Source: Marinobacter sp. es.048
Lineage (GTDB): Bacteria; Pseudomonadota; Gammaproteobacteria; Pseudomonadales; Oleiphilaceae
DNA: 64,000 nucleotides
Assembly (NCBI RefSeq): GCF_900188435.1
Contig: NZ_FYFA01000001.1
Span: forward strand, 1,922,001 to 1,986,000
Reading direction: 5' to 3'
How positions within the stretch are numbered: the first letter of the stretch is position 1; the number at the start of each line of letters is the position of its first letter. Below the pieces are notes generated by a model. The model worked only from the letters and a program-made list of their open reading frames with translations, ran no database searches and was not told the origin of the DNA. The translations under genes and the position numbers were made by a program. Of the stretch, positions 1-8,731 are shown piece by piece.

Positions 1-7
1 TAGTCCC

Positions 8-1453
8 TTGATCCGCTCGTTTTACTGGCACGATTACGAAACCTTCGGGGTAGACCCGGTTCACGACAGGCCTTCCCAGTTTGCCGGCGTGCGGACGGAT
101 GCGGATCTCAACATCATCGAAGATCCGCTGGTGATTTACTGCAAGCCGGCGGACGACTATCTGCCATCGCCGGAAGCCTGCCTGATTACCGGGATTACTC
201 CACAAAAGGCCCTGGAAGATGGCTTTCCCGAGGCGGAGTTTATCGCTCAGATCAACGAAGCCTTCAGCCAGCCCGGCACCTGTGTGGTGGGCTACAACAG
301 CCTGCGCTTTGACGATGAAGTGACCCGTCACACCCTCTACCGCAACCTGCGCGACCCCTACGCCCGGGAATGGCAGAACGGCAATTCCCGCTGGGACATC
401 ATTGATATGGTGCGCCTGACCTACGCCCTGCGACCGGAAGGCATCAATTGGCCCCGCAAGGAAGACGGTAGTCCCAGTTTCAAACTGGAGGAGCTGACGG
501 TGGCCAACGGCATCGCCCACGAAGCCGCCCATGATGCCATGTCGGACGTTGAGGCGACCATTGAGGTGGCGAAACTGATCAAGAAAAAACAGCCAAAGCT
601 CTTTGATTTTGTTCTGCAGAACAAAGACAAACACTCCGCCCGGGCCATGTTGGATACGGCCACCATGAAGCCGGTTTTCCACATTTCCGCCAAGTACCCG
701 GCCAGCCGGGGTTGCTGCGCACTGGTTGCGCCGGTTGCCGAGCACCCCACCAACAAGAACCTGGTGATTGTCTTTGACCTTCGGGAAGATCCCAGCGAGT
801 TGATCAATGCCAGTGCTGAGCAGATTCGTGAGCGGGTATTTACTTCTCAGGCGGAACTGGGGGAGGGCGTCAGCCGTTTTCCGCTGAAAGGTGTGCAACT
901 GAACAAGTGTCCGGTGCTGGCGCCGGCGAACATGCTTTCCACGCTGTCGAAAGGGCGGCTGGAAGAGCTGGCGCTGGACGGCGATACCCTGCGCGCCAAC
1001 CTGGCCATCCTGCGCAAGGCCCCGGACTTGCCGGCCCGGATTGCCGAGGCGTTTGACCAGCCTCACGAAAGCGACCTTACAGATCCGGATGAACAGCTTT
1101 ATGCTGGCGGATTTATCAGTAAAACAGACCGCGAGAAGCTGAACTGGGTGCTGGAGCAGCCGGTGGAAACCCTGGGTGAGCTGGAGGTGACCTTCGAGGA
1201 TGATCGTCTGCAGGAACTGCTGTTTCGCTTTCGGGCCAGGAACTACCCGGGCAGCCTAATGGGTGAGGAGCTGGAGCGTTGGGAAGAGTTTCGCAGCCAG
1301 AGGTTAATGCACCCGAAGAAGGGATGGCGGTCTTTGGAGGCTTATGCCAATGAATTGCAACGCCTGGCGGCGGATCCCGAATTGGCGCCGGAGAGGCGGC
1401 ATATTCTGGAGGATTTGCATTTGTATGGGGAGTCTTTGATTCCTTATATCTGA
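8..1453 (+). CDS. sbcB: Exodeoxyribonuclease I
   Basis: Exonuclease I degrades single-stranded DNA 3' to 5' and acts in mismatch repair and recombination. The DEDD-type nuclease motif is visible as HDYETFG at residues 8-14, and a later acidic motif HDAMSD lies at 175-180. The rest follows the E. coli enzyme closely through the ExoI_C region, including the conserved KPADDYLP and NKCPVLA segments, and the length of 481 residues is normal. The listed start is a TTG seven bases from the window edge and the frame is open back to base 2. The true start may therefore lie outside the window, because E. coli ExoI has several more N-terminal residues. It appears to stand alone. Confidence 0.95.
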   Translation: MIRSFYWHDYETFGVDPVHDRPSQFAGVRTDADLNIIEDPLVIYCKPADDYLPSPEACLITGITPQKALEDGFPEAEFIAQINEAFSQPGTCVVGYNSLRFDDEVTRHTLYRNLRDPYAREWQNGNSRWDIIDMVRLTYALRPEGINWPRKEDGSPSFKLEELTVANGIAHEAAHDAMSDVEATIEVAKLIKKKQPKLFDFVLQNKDKHSARAMLDTATMKPVFHISAKYPASRGCCALVAPVAEHPTNKNLVIVFDLREDPSELINASAEQIRERVFTSQAELGEGVSRFPLKGVQLNKCPVLAPANMLSTLSKGRLEELALDGDTLRANLAILRKAPDLPARIAEAFDQPHESDLTDPDEQLYAGGFISKTDREKLNWVLEQPVETLGELEVTFEDDRLQELLFRFRARNYPGSLMGEELERWEEFRSQRLMHPKKGWRSLEAYANELQRLAADPELAPERRHILEDLHLYGESLIPYI

Positions 1454-1550
1454 GGACAAGGATGTTGGCCGTTCCGGCAGCCGCTTTCTTTATTGTCTGG
1501 GGGGCAAGGTTTAAACTCCAAACATATACCGGCAAACGACTGAGTAAAGT

Positions 1551-1874
1551 ATGGCTGCATTTAATGCACTGGAAATGCTGAAAGAAAAACAGGACGAGAT
1601 TCGCCTGCTTTGTGAAAAGCACCGGGTAATGTCGTTTGGTGTTTTTGGTTCTGCCGCCACAGGGCATTTTAAAGAGAATAGTGATCTGGATTTTCTTGTG
1701 GATTTTGATCCAACGCTAACCGCCTCACAAAAAGCTGCGGCGTTTTTCGGACTAAAAGAAGATCTGGAAGCAATGTTTTCTCGCCCGGTGGATTTGGTCA
1801 CGCTGGCATCCTTGACCAATCCTTATTTCAGAGACTCGGTTCTCGAAGAGCGGCATTCCTTGTATGCAGCGTGA
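1551..1874 (+). CDS. mntA: MntA-type nucleotidyltransferase antitoxin
   Basis: A minimal nucleotidyltransferase of 107 residues. The hallmark GS-x10-DxD active site is at G33-S34 and D45-D47, followed by a PVDLVTL strand. In characterised MntA/HepT systems the MntA enzyme adds AMP units to a HepT tyrosine and so neutralises the toxin. Its stop overlaps the start of the HEPN gene downstream by 11 bases, the usual order and coupling for this toxin-antitoxin family. The intact catalytic motif argues for an active enzyme; the antitoxin role is inferred from family and context. Confidence 0.85.
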   Translation: MAAFNALEMLKEKQDEIRLLCEKHRVMSFGVFGSAATGHFKENSDLDFLVDFDPTLTASQKAAAFFGLKEDLEAMFSRPVDLVTLASLTNPYFRDSVLEERHSLYAA

Positions 1875-2205
1875 GGCTCTCAAGTACCTTTACGATATTC
1901 TTGCAGCTGCTGAGAAGGTTCAGCGTTTTGTTGCTGGTAGCAGTGAAGATGATTATCTGAATGATGAGTTGTTGCAGTCTGCCGTTGAGCGCCAGTTCGA
2001 AATTATCGGAGAGGCGATGGGTAAGTTACATAAGATTGCCCCGGATAAGGCTGAGCGATTTGTCGATTATAAAAAGATGATTGCTTTTCGGAACGTGCTG
2101 ATTCACGGCTATGCGACTATCGATCCGATGATTGTTTGGGGTGTGGTGGAAAGCAATCTGGAGGACGTTTTGAGCCAGGCGCAGGCAGCGCTGAAGGCTG
2201 GTTGA
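1864..2205 (+). CDS. hepT: HepT-like HEPN-domain ribonuclease toxin
   Basis: A 113-residue all-helical HEPN (DUF86) protein. The R-x4-H-x-Y motif is present as R76...H81-G-Y83. In this family the Arg and His form the RNase site and the Tyr is the residue modified with AMP by MntA. Start ATG 1864 lies inside the end of mntA, so the two are translationally coupled. Together they form a type VII-like toxin-antitoxin module. Base composition is slightly more AT-rich than the neighbouring housekeeping genes, which fits horizontal acquisition, but no mobility genes flank it. Confidence 0.85.
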   Translation: MQREALKYLYDILAAAEKVQRFVAGSSEDDYLNDELLQSAVERQFEIIGEAMGKLHKIAPDKAERFVDYKKMIAFRNVLIHGYATIDPMIVWGVVESNLEDVLSQAQAALKAG

Positions 2206-2221
2206 TAATTTACCGTTCACA

Positions 2222-2254
2222 TTAAACAAAAACGCCCCGAACAAGGTCCGAGGC
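2222..2254 (-). terminator. Imperfect hairpin with T-tract, minus strand
   Basis: An imperfect inverted repeat (2234-2254, nine pairs with two mismatches) is followed on the minus strand by TTTTTGTTT. It sits 20 bases past the stop of the TPR gene, so it probably ends that transcript. The mismatches keep confidence low. Confidence 0.45.
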
Positions 2255-2273
2255 ATTTAGGTGTTCTCCTTTT

Positions 2274-4274
2274 TTACCTCCTTCGCTGGAAGTAAACACT
2301 CAAACTCTGCCCCATCAGACTCTGCACCTCACTTCCCAGTGCCTCTGCCTGAATCTGCTTCTGAACCGGCCCGGTTGCCAGACTGTGGCCATCCACATCC
2401 CGCGCCTTCACCAGCTTCCATTCCACCTCATTGCTTACCATAGCCACCAGCTCTTTCAGCTGGGCGGTATCCTGGGGCCGGAACCATCTGTCGCGGCAGC
2501 CGCCGAGACTGAAGAAATCGGCGTCGGCGATCAGTTCCTGCCAGGCGACATCATTTCGATTGGCGAGAACCATCCGGCGTAACTGGCGCAGCGTCTGGCG
2601 GGTGGGTTGCAGCTTGTGCTCGGCAACCAGTTTGCGAATCTGTTTGTCGCCCGATGTTTGCTCTGCAACAGCCGTGTGCATGTGCACCACAGCGCCAGAA
2701 CCGGTGGCCTGGTTAACCAGGGCGGCAAGCGAAAGGGTGGTCATGGCCGGTGAGGGCAGGCGACCGACTTCGATCCAGTGCACCTGATGGTCATCCGCCA
2801 CGAATCGCTGGGCGATGGACCAGGGCCAGAACACGATGTTGTCCATACCCATCTCGTTCGCCATGCGTGTGGCTTTGGCGATGTTGGCCAGGGATTCATC
2901 CACCGCGATCACTTCCACATCGTCCAGATAGCCGGCCAGTTCCATCGCCCGCTGGCCAGACTGGGCACCGCACACCATGATGCGAAGGGTGGCCGGGAGA
3001 TTTTCGGTGTCCAGCCCCAGTTCATTGGCCATCAGTGTCTTCAGGCTGCTTTCGGTACGATAGGCCAACTGGGACCAGGACGGCCATGCCTGAGGAACAT
3101 CGGTCTTCTCCAGGCAGAGCTCCTCGGCCTTCTCATCGAAATTCTGCTTGATGGCTTCCTCTTCGGCCCGGTCGTAATAGCTGGCGGCCAGAACGGGCTG
3201 CAATGCCAGGGGCCAGTCCACCAGGTTCCATTGGCCAAGTTGTACCGCGAACGGCTGGTGGAAGAGGGCTCCGTACATCGCGCTGATCATCAGTGATCCG
3301 ATGAGTCCGTCCTGTTCCTCGCCGAGGGCAAACTGGGCCTGGATGCTGTCGTTGATGGCAGAGACCAGTCGCTCTTCATCGTCTTCAGCAGCCAGAGCAT
3401 AGCCGGTTTTGTCGGCGTATTGAGCGATGGCCAGCGTCAGGAGCTGCAGTTCATCCCGGAGTTCAACGGTTTGTGCCACTTCGGCAATGATCGCCCAACG
3501 CAGCAGGGTAACCAGTTCTTCCACCGCCGGATTGGGCATCAGGGTTTTCTGCAGGGCCAGGATCAGCAGTTCGTCTTCGCTGGCGGCCTCAAGGGAAATC
3601 TGTGCGTCCGGGTTATCAAGGCCATATTGGTGATGAATAATGGCGCTGACAAACCGGCCCAATTCCTGATGCGGCAAACCCTCCCTCTGGAGGAGGGTGA
3701 CAGCATCGTGGGCCAGGGCGGAATCCGCCTTGTTAACTTCCAGATGTTGGGCGCAGGTCAGCATGCCGCTGTAGACGGAATCCCATTCGTTGCCGGTTTC
3801 CAGCAGCTTGCGGTAATGCAGGTAGGCCACATCGAACTGCCCCTGCAACCGCTTGGAATGGGCAGCGCCACAGAAAGCGGCGGCAGATTGCCGGTCGCAG
3901 TCCAGGGCCTGCAGGAAATATTGCTCTGCAAGCGCCGGTCGCTCGGTTTTCAGGGCCCAGTAACCCAGGTTGCAATACTGCTGCACCTGGCCCGGCTGAT
4001 GGTCCAGGCTGGCGTTGAACAGGGTGTGTGCCTTCTCAAGCTGCCCATCGTCCATCTCCACGCGGCCAAGCAGTCCCAGCCCACCAGCGTTCTCCGGCTC
4101 CAGTGCCAGAGCCTCGTTCAGGTAGCCCCGACACTCCTGCCGGGCCTTCAGCCGCTGGATATGGCTGAGGCCGTTGCTGTTAGACTCCCCGTAGGCAAGA
4201 TTGGCCTGCAGAAGCAGGCGGGCAACCTGGGCCTGTTGGGATTGGGAAACCTGAACTTGATGCTTGGCTTGCAT
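2274..4274 (-). CDS. TPR protein with degenerate methyltransferase-like domain
   Basis: A protein of about 666 residues. The first 200 or so residues carry tetratricopeptide-like helical repeats with typical spacing of Ala, Gly, Leu, Tyr and Pro (for example NAGGLGLLGRVEMDDGQLEKA). The C-terminal half contains a Rossmann-like segment, VCGAQSGQRAMELAGYLDD then VEVIAVDESL. This resembles motif I and the acidic end of strand 2 in class I S-adenosylmethionine methyltransferases, but with a weak glycine loop. I do not recognise a characterised homologue; it may be a regulator or scaffold rather than an active methyltransferase. The ATG at 4274 is preferred over an upstream in-frame start at 4397 because it has a good GAGGTG site five bases upstream. 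Confidence 0.7.
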   Translation of the reverse strand: MQAKHQVQVSQSQQAQVARLLLQANLAYGESNSNGLSHIQRLKARQECRGYLNEALALEPENAGGLGLLGRVEMDDGQLEKAHTLFNASLDHQPGQVQQYCNLGYWALKTERPALAEQYFLQALDCDRQSAAAFCGAAHSKRLQGQFDVAYLHYRKLLETGNEWDSVYSGMLTCAQHLEVNKADSALAHDAVTLLQREGLPHQELGRFVSAIIHHQYGLDNPDAQISLEAASEDELLILALQKTLMPNPAVEELVTLLRWAIIAEVAQTVELRDELQLLTLAIAQYADKTGYALAAEDDEERLVSAINDSIQAQFALGEEQDGLIGSLMISAMYGALFHQPFAVQLGQWNLVDWPLALQPVLAASYYDRAEEEAIKQNFDEKAEELCLEKTDVPQAWPSWSQLAYRTESSLKTLMANELGLDTENLPATLRIMVCGAQSGQRAMELAGYLDDVEVIAVDESLANIAKATRMANEMGMDNIVFWPWSIAQRFVADDHQVHWIEVGRLPSPAMTTLSLAALVNQATGSGAVVHMHTAVAEQTSGDKQIRKLVAEHKLQPTRQTLRQLRRMVLANRNDVAWQELIADADFFSLGGCRDRWFRPQDTAQLKELVAMVSNEVEWKLVKARDVDGHSLATGPVQKQIQAEALGSEVQSLMGQSLSVYFQRRR

Positions 4275-4422
4275 GGGACACCTCGTGAATACAGCCGCAG
4301 TTGGGAGCGGCAAAGGTCTGCAGTTTTTGACGGTTTGCCGTGCTTTGGGTGAGGTGTTGCGAAAGGTGTGCCAGTTTAGTGAGGCGACGGGTGGCAATAT
4401 TAAGGGAGGTGGAATTAGCTCG

Positions 4423-4455
4423 GTAGGTCGGATTAGGCAAAGCCGTAATCCGACA
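4423..4455 (+). repeat. REP-like palindromic repeat, copy 1
   Basis: A 33-base unit beginning GTAGGTCGGATTAG and ending TAATCCGACA. TCGGATTA pairs with TAATCCGA as a hairpin. It is identical to the copy at 14551-14583 and lies between the TPR gene and the PIN toxin gene. Confidence 0.85.
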
Positions 4456-4470
4456 AATTCAGGAAGATAT

Positions 4471-4857
4471 TTAAATCAACCGAACAGGCCCCGGATAGCG
4501 TGCAACCAACTCATCAGAGGTAAGTAGCAAAAAGCCCTCAATCTCTGCCTGGGCAACCAGAATCCGGTCAAAGGGATCCTTGTGTATATCCGGTAGGTGA
4601 CTTACCGCCAGTGTGTGTTGCGAGGTGATCGGCAATTCCGAATAGCCGTTATCGACCAGGCCGCGCCTCAGCAAATGGGGATCAACCCGAAAATCCGGCC
4701 GGCCCAGGCCGTTCTTGATCACGACTTCCCACAGGCTGGCAGCACTGAAAAACAAGCGATTTTCTTCATTGCCAATCAGCTCTGTAGCCCGTGGGGATAA
4801 CTTGGAGGGCTCAGCCGCCGCCCAGAGCAAAACGTGAGTGTCCAAAAGCAGGTTCAC
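4471..4857 (-). CDS. vapC: PIN-domain toxin, VapC-like
   Basis: A 128-residue PIN-domain protein, a Mg-dependent RNase fold typical of type II toxins. Expected acidic residues are visible at D6 (LLDTHVLLW), E44 (SLWEVVIK), D94/D97 (DPFDRIL) and D115 (LLTSDE). The start is GTG at 4857, one base after the stop of the upstream antitoxin gene, so the two are coupled. The LLLDTHVLLW start and the DPFDR motif place it in the PIN subfamily usually paired with Phd/YefM antitoxins rather than classical VapB. All four acidic residues are kept, so it is probably active. Confidence 0.88.
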   Translation of the reverse strand: MNLLLDTHVLLWAAAEPSKLSPRATELIGNEENRLFFSAASLWEVVIKNGLGRPDFRVDPHLLRRGLVDNGYSELPITSQHTLAVSHLPDIHKDPFDRILVAQAEIEGFLLLTSDELVARYPGPVRLI

Positions 4858-4858
4858 G

Positions 4859-5098
4859 TCAGACTCCGAACATGTCGACTATTTCATCCTGACCCATTCG
4901 GTCGAAATCGTCTGGCACGGTGAATTCACCTGCCATGAAGCCGATCCTCTTCTGCTGGCCTTCTTCCGGAGAATCGTAAGCGGTTACGCGGGCGACGGGT
5001 TTGCCAGCTTTTGCAATAATGAAGGCCTCGCCTTTGGCTGCACGGGCTACAAGCTGTGAAAGGCGGGTTTTTGCTTCGTGCATGTTAATCGATTCCAT
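4859..5098 (-). CDS. Phd/YefM-family antitoxin
   Basis: A 79-residue protein. The N-terminal region is Phd/YefM-like (MESINMHEAKTRLSQLVARA, then GEAFIIAKAGKPVARV), which folds as a DNA-binding dimer. The acidic, less ordered C-terminus would wrap and inhibit the toxin. It has a good AGGTGAAG ribosome site and lies directly upstream of the PIN toxin with a one-base gap. A palindromic operator lies just upstream, which fits autorepression by the antitoxin or the complex. Confidence 0.88.
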   Translation of the reverse strand: MESINMHEAKTRLSQLVARAAKGEAFIIAKAGKPVARVTAYDSPEEGQQKRIGFMAGEFTVPDDFDRMGQDEIVDMFGV

Positions 5099-5114
5099 CG
5101 ATCTTCACCTAAAC

Positions 5115-5136
5115 TTAGTCTAAGGGCCTTAGTCTA
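5115..5136 (-). promoter_or_regulatory. Palindromic operator of the Phd/PIN module
   Basis: Perfect 13-base palindrome CTAAGGGCCTTAG at 5120-5132, embedded between two direct copies of TTAGTCTA (5115-5122 and 5129-5136). It is centred about 28 bases upstream of the antitoxin start, where a Phd/YefM repressor would bind. Confidence 0.6.
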
Positions 5137-5184
5137 CCACTTGGCGTTTGTTCGAGCTACTTCGGTAATAAGTGCGATCCCAAA

Positions 5185-5219
5185 CCAAAACAACCGGGCC
5201 ATTAGCCCGGTTGTTTTGG
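5185..5219 (-). terminator. Bidirectional terminator after flagellin 1
   Basis: Perfect 15-base inverted repeat (5185-5199 with 5205-5219) around a 5-base loop. The GC-rich core CCGGGC is flanked by an A-tract on one side and a T-rich tract on the other, so it can act in both directions. It lies 15 bases past the flagellin stop. Confidence 0.9.
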
Positions 5220-5234
5220 ATTCACTGTTAAGGC

Positions 5235-6746
5235 TTAACCCTGCAGCAACTGCAGTACCTGCTGCGGTCTGGCGTTGGCCTGGGCCAGAACCGAGAGGCC
5301 GGCCTGCTGCAGGACCTGGGTTCGGGCCAGTTCGGCGGATTCCGCCGCGAAGTCCGCATCGCGGATACGAGAGCGGGCTGCCGAGAGGTTCTCGGAGGTA
5401 GTGCTCAGGTTTGCGATTGTGGATTCGAGTCGGTTCTGAGCTGCACCAAGGTCGGCACGAATGCCGCTGATTGTCTCAAGGGCGGCATCGACGACGGCAA
5501 GAGCGCTGGTTGCCCCATCAACAGTGCTGATGTCGATTCCTGATACGGCTTCCGGTGTCGAGCCGTCCGCTATGTTTTGAGCACTATTCAGAACGCTGCC
5601 TGCAGCCAGAGTCGCGTCTGAGGTGGCTGCAAAGCTTACCGATGAATCGAGAGTCAGTTCGCCAGCGATTCGGGTAGCGTTGGTGCCTCCACTGGTCAAC
5701 TCGATAGCGCTTGGGTCGCCACTACCCTGAACAGCAAGCTGCTGGGAACCAGACGCGGTAAAGTCTTCGATCGTGATGTCCTTGCCTTGGTCCTGAACCA
5801 GTGTGATGCTGCCGTTGTTTTCCACTTCGGCAGTAATACCGGTTTTGCCAGAGGCTGCGTTCACTTCGCGTGCTATGGCCGACAAATCGCTGGCATCAGT
5901 GATTTGTGCTGAAATGGTTGCCGAGCTGCTGCCGTTAGAAATGGTGAGGGATACAGTTTGTGGCACGGCAATCGGTGTTGTTGCCGTGTTGCTGAGTGTC
6001 GCTGAGGTTCGCGCTGTAGCGTTGACACCGGTTGTTGCTGCAATATCGTTGATTGAGGCAGCTATTTCTTCAGCTGTATCCCCGGCTCCAATTGGGACCA
6101 CCTGACTATCCAGCGAGCTTGAGATAGTGAGGTTTTGGCTCGCTATTGTGTTTTGGGTCGGGAGAGTGGCGTTTGCTGCCGTGGTGGAACCGGTGCCCTG
6201 GTTCAGAGTTGCGTTTGTCGCTGACAGAGTATTGTTTGCCAGATCGTCAGTTCGAGCGCCCTCGATAGATACGGCAATGGTTTGGTTTTCGTTGGCGCCC
6301 GCCTGGAATTTCTGAGCCTGGAAAGTGCCATCCAACAGCTTGAGCCCGTTGAACTCGGTTGTGGTGGCAATCCGTTCGAGCTCTTCTTTCAACTGGTTAA
6401 CTTCAGACTGTAGAGCCTTCCGGTCGGAAGCGGAGTTCGTGGCGTTGGCAGACTGAACCGCCAGTTCACGAATGCGCTGCAAAATGTTACCGGATTCGCC
6501 AAGAGCGCCTTCTGCCGTCTGGGCGAGGGATATGCCGTCATTGGCGTTCCTGATTGCTTGGTTGAGGCCTTTGATCTGAGATGTGAAGCGTTCGGAGATC
6601 GCAAGGCCTGCGGCATCATCTTTGGCAGAGTTAATTCTCAAACCCGAGGAAAGACGCTGAAGTGCAACGTTGGCATCCTCCTGCGAGGCATTGAGGTTTC
6701 GCTGTGCGTTGAGTGACGCAATGTTGGTATTGATGATCTGAGGCAT
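5235..6746 (-). CDS. fliC: Flagellin 1 (sigma-54-type promoter)
   Basis: Flagellin of 503 residues, the subunit of the flagellar filament. The conserved D0/D1 N-terminus ([18 protein letters not shown], then [19 protein letters not shown]) and C-terminus ([20 protein letters not shown]) are intact. The central part, about residues 180-410, is rich in Thr, Ser, Ala and Asn and is the variable surface domain. It has a good GGGAGAAG ribosome site. It is divergent from flagellin 2 and shares the conserved ends but differs in the centre. A -24/-12 motif upstream suggests RpoN-dependent transcription. Confidence 0.95.
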   Translation of the reverse strand: MPQIINTNIASLNAQRNLNASQEDANVALQRLSSGLRINSAKDDAAGLAISERFTSQIKGLNQAIRNANDGISLAQTAEGALGESGNILQRIRELAVQSANATNSASDRKALQSEVNQLKEELERIATTTEFNGLKLLDGTFQAQKFQAGANENQTIAVSIEGARTDDLANNTLSATNATLNQGTGSTTAANATLPTQNTIASQNLTISSSLDSQVVPIGAGDTAEEIAASINDIAATTGVNATARTSATLSNTATTPIAVPQTVSLTISNGSSSATISAQITDASDLSAIAREVNAASGKTGITAEVENNGSITLVQDQGKDITIEDFTASGSQQLAVQGSGDPSAIELTSGGTNATRIAGELTLDSSVSFAATSDATLAAGSVLNSAQNIADGSTPEAVSGIDISTVDGATSALAVVDAALETISGIRADLGAAQNRLESTIANLSTTSENLSAARSRIRDADFAAESAELARTQVLQQAGLSVLAQANARPQQVLQLLQG

Positions 6747-6846
6747 GTCTCTTCTCCCTGCTCAGAGGTGCCGGCTGGTCGTCTTCCCGTAAAAAGGGCA
6801 ACGAGTGACCGGCAGGTATTCGTTTGATTGCCGTTTTCCTCTGATT

Positions 6847-6863
6847 AAGCGAAGGGCGTGCCA
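6847..6863 (-). promoter_or_regulatory. Sigma-54 (-24/-12) promoter motif for flagellin 1
   Basis: On the minus strand TGGCACG-N4-TCGCTT matches the RpoN consensus TGGCACG-N4-TTGC with one change. The invariant GG and GC are exactly ten bases apart. It lies about 100 bases upstream of the flagellin 1 start. Confidence 0.7.
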
Positions 6864-7026
6864 CTTTCGACAATATGACGCTAAGAAATTGAACATAAAG
6901 CTAAAAATTATATGGTTTGGGTGTTTTTTGACTCGCCGTTCCGTTTACGGATTCTTTTTTTCTGGCATGCGTTTGCCGCTTTTTAAGCGGTTTTACATTC
7001 CTTTACAAAATTTGGGCTTTTTTTTC

Positions 7027-7053
7027 TAAAGGATAGGAAGGGGGGGCCGTTAA
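7027..7053 (+). promoter_or_regulatory. Sigma-28 (FliA) promoter motif for flagellin 2
   Basis: TAAAGGAT-N11-GCCGTTAA matches the flagellar sigma-28 consensus TAAAGTTT-N11-GCCGATAA with the correct spacing; the -10 differs by one base. It is about 90 bases upstream of the flagellin 2 start. Confidence 0.8.
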
Positions 7054-7141
7054 GCGGTGTAACAGGGCGGCGCTCCCAAAGTGAAAAAAGGGCGCCAGAC
7101 CTTTTTCATGAAATAACGACACCTGTCGAAGGAGAAGCATA

Positions 7142-8659
7142 ATGGCTCTCGGTATTAACACTAACGTTGCGTCACTTTCCGCTCAGAACCAACTGGGCAA
7201 GTCTCAGAGCCTGTCTGATCAGGCCCTGCAGCGACTGTCCTCGGGTTTGAGAATTAACTCTGCCAAAGATGATGCGGCTGGTCTTGCAATTTCTACTCGC
7301 TTTCAATCCCAGATTTCGGGACTGAATGTTGCTCAGCGTAACGCCAATGACGGTATTTCTCTGGCTCAAACTGCGGAAGGTGCCCTGGAAGAAACCACTA
7401 ACATTTTGCAGCGTATCCGCGATCTTTCTATTCAGTCAGCCAACTCCACAAACTCTTCGTCTGATCGTTCCGCCCTTCAGTCTGAGGTGAATCAACTGCA
7501 GCAGGAGATGCAGAGGATCGCGGAGACAACTCAGTTTAACGGCCTGAATCTTTTGGATGGTAGCTTTAGTGCTCAGAAATTCCAGGTAGGCGCTAACGCC
7601 AATCAAACCATTTCCGTTGATGTAGGCAGTGCAAAGACTACTGACCTCGCTAACTACTCGCTGACTGCAGGTAGTGAAGATGCGAATTTCGGTTTGGGTA
7701 CAGCTGCAAACCCGGCAACTGCAATTCCGGCAACAAACACTGTTGCTGGTCAGGATGTGACCATAAATGGCCCTGTAGCCCAGGGTTCTTTCACCCTCAC
7801 TGGTGGGGAGTCTGCAGAGCAGGTTGCCGGTCAGATTAATGATATCTCCGGATCCACAGGCGTGTCTGCGACGGCTTCGACCTCAGCGACTCTCTCGAAT
7901 TTGAGTGCTGGTGGCTCGGTGAGCTTGACTATTGAAAGCGGTGGTCAGTCAGCCACAGCCACTGCAAGTGTAACTACAGGTGATCTCTCCGCGCTTGCTG
8001 ATGCAATCAATGGCTTGGCTGGTACAACAGGTGTTTCCGCGGAGATCAACTCTAGTAACGAGATTGTACTTTCACAGTCCACTGGTAAGGACATTGGCCT
8101 GACTTTCTTGGGCGCAGCTGACGGTGATACGATTGATGTTGCAGGTGCTGGTGACGGGACAACCGCTCAAACAGCAATTGAGCTTGCTTCCGCAAACACT
8201 ACTGCTGGCAACACAGACTCCACAGTTGTGACTGGTACAGTTGAACTGTCTGCCGATCAGGCGTTCTCAGCTAGCTCAAGTCTGGGAGATGACGCAGGTT
8301 CAATCTTTAACAGTGCTGCAAACACCGTTAACAATGGTTCTGCAAACACGGTTGCCCAGATTGATATCAGCAGTGAAGATGGCGCTGCATCTGCAATCGC
8401 AGTTGTAGATTCTGCTCTTTCCCGGGTCAATTCAATCCGTGCGGACCTTGGTGCGATCCAGAACCGCTTCGAAAGCACAATTGCCAACCTGGCGACTACT
8501 TCTGAAAACCTGAGTGCGGCAAACAGCCGGATCCTGGATGCAGACTTCGCAGCGGAAACTGCGAAACTGTCCAAGTCCCAGGTTCTGCAGCAGGCCGGTA
8601 TCTCTGTACTGGCGCAGGCGAACGCCCGCCCGCAGCAGGTTTTGTCCCTCCTGCAGTAA
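7142..8659 (+). CDS. fliC: Flagellin 2 (sigma-28-type promoter)
   Basis: A second flagellin, 505 residues, with intact conserved N-terminal ([38 protein letters not shown]) and C-terminal ([19 protein letters not shown]) export and polymerisation domains. The central region is again low in charge and rich in Ser, Thr, Ala and Gly, but it is not the same sequence as in flagellin 1. It has an AAGGAGAAG ribosome site. Codon use looks more AT-tolerant than in its neighbours, which is common for highly expressed, variable flagellins. It is followed by flaG, fliD and fliS, the usual filament-cap cluster. Confidence 0.95.
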   Translation: MALGINTNVASLSAQNQLGKSQSLSDQALQRLSSGLRINSAKDDAAGLAISTRFQSQISGLNVAQRNANDGISLAQTAEGALEETTNILQRIRDLSIQSANSTNSSSDRSALQSEVNQLQQEMQRIAETTQFNGLNLLDGSFSAQKFQVGANANQTISVDVGSAKTTDLANYSLTAGSEDANFGLGTAANPATAIPATNTVAGQDVTINGPVAQGSFTLTGGESAEQVAGQINDISGSTGVSATASTSATLSNLSAGGSVSLTIESGGQSATATASVTTGDLSALADAINGLAGTTGVSAEINSSNEIVLSQSTGKDIGLTFLGAADGDTIDVAGAGDGTTAQTAIELASANTTAGNTDSTVVTGTVELSADQAFSASSSLGDDAGSIFNSAANTVNNGSANTVAQIDISSEDGAASAIAVVDSALSRVNSIRADLGAIQNRFESTIANLATTSENLSAANSRILDADFAAETAKLSKSQVLQQAGISVLAQANARPQQVLSLLQ

Positions 8660-8678
8660 TTGGGGCATAACGGGAATA

Positions 8679-8700
8679 GCCGGAACCTTCGGGTTCCGGC
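8679..8700 (+). terminator. Perfect hairpin with TTCG loop between flagellin 2 and flaG
   Basis: A nine-pair perfect stem (8679-8687 with 8692-8700) closed by a TTCG tetraloop, 20 bases after the flagellin stop. There is no strong T-tract. It is more likely a partial terminator or a 3' end-stabilising hairpin that keeps flagellin mRNA in excess over flaG. Confidence 0.6.
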
Positions 8701-8731
8701 TTAGCGCCGTTCCAGGATAGCGAGGTAAGCT

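Noticed and set aside
6815..6850. A sigma-28-like site for flagellin 1 on the minus strand
   Set aside because: The possible -10 and -35 blocks do not reach the right spacing; the -24/-12 motif is much better.
6970..6992. A sigma-54-like TGGCATG...TTGCC on the plus strand before flagellin 2
   Set aside because: The GG and GC are nine bases apart instead of the strict ten, and a good sigma-28 motif already explains the gene.
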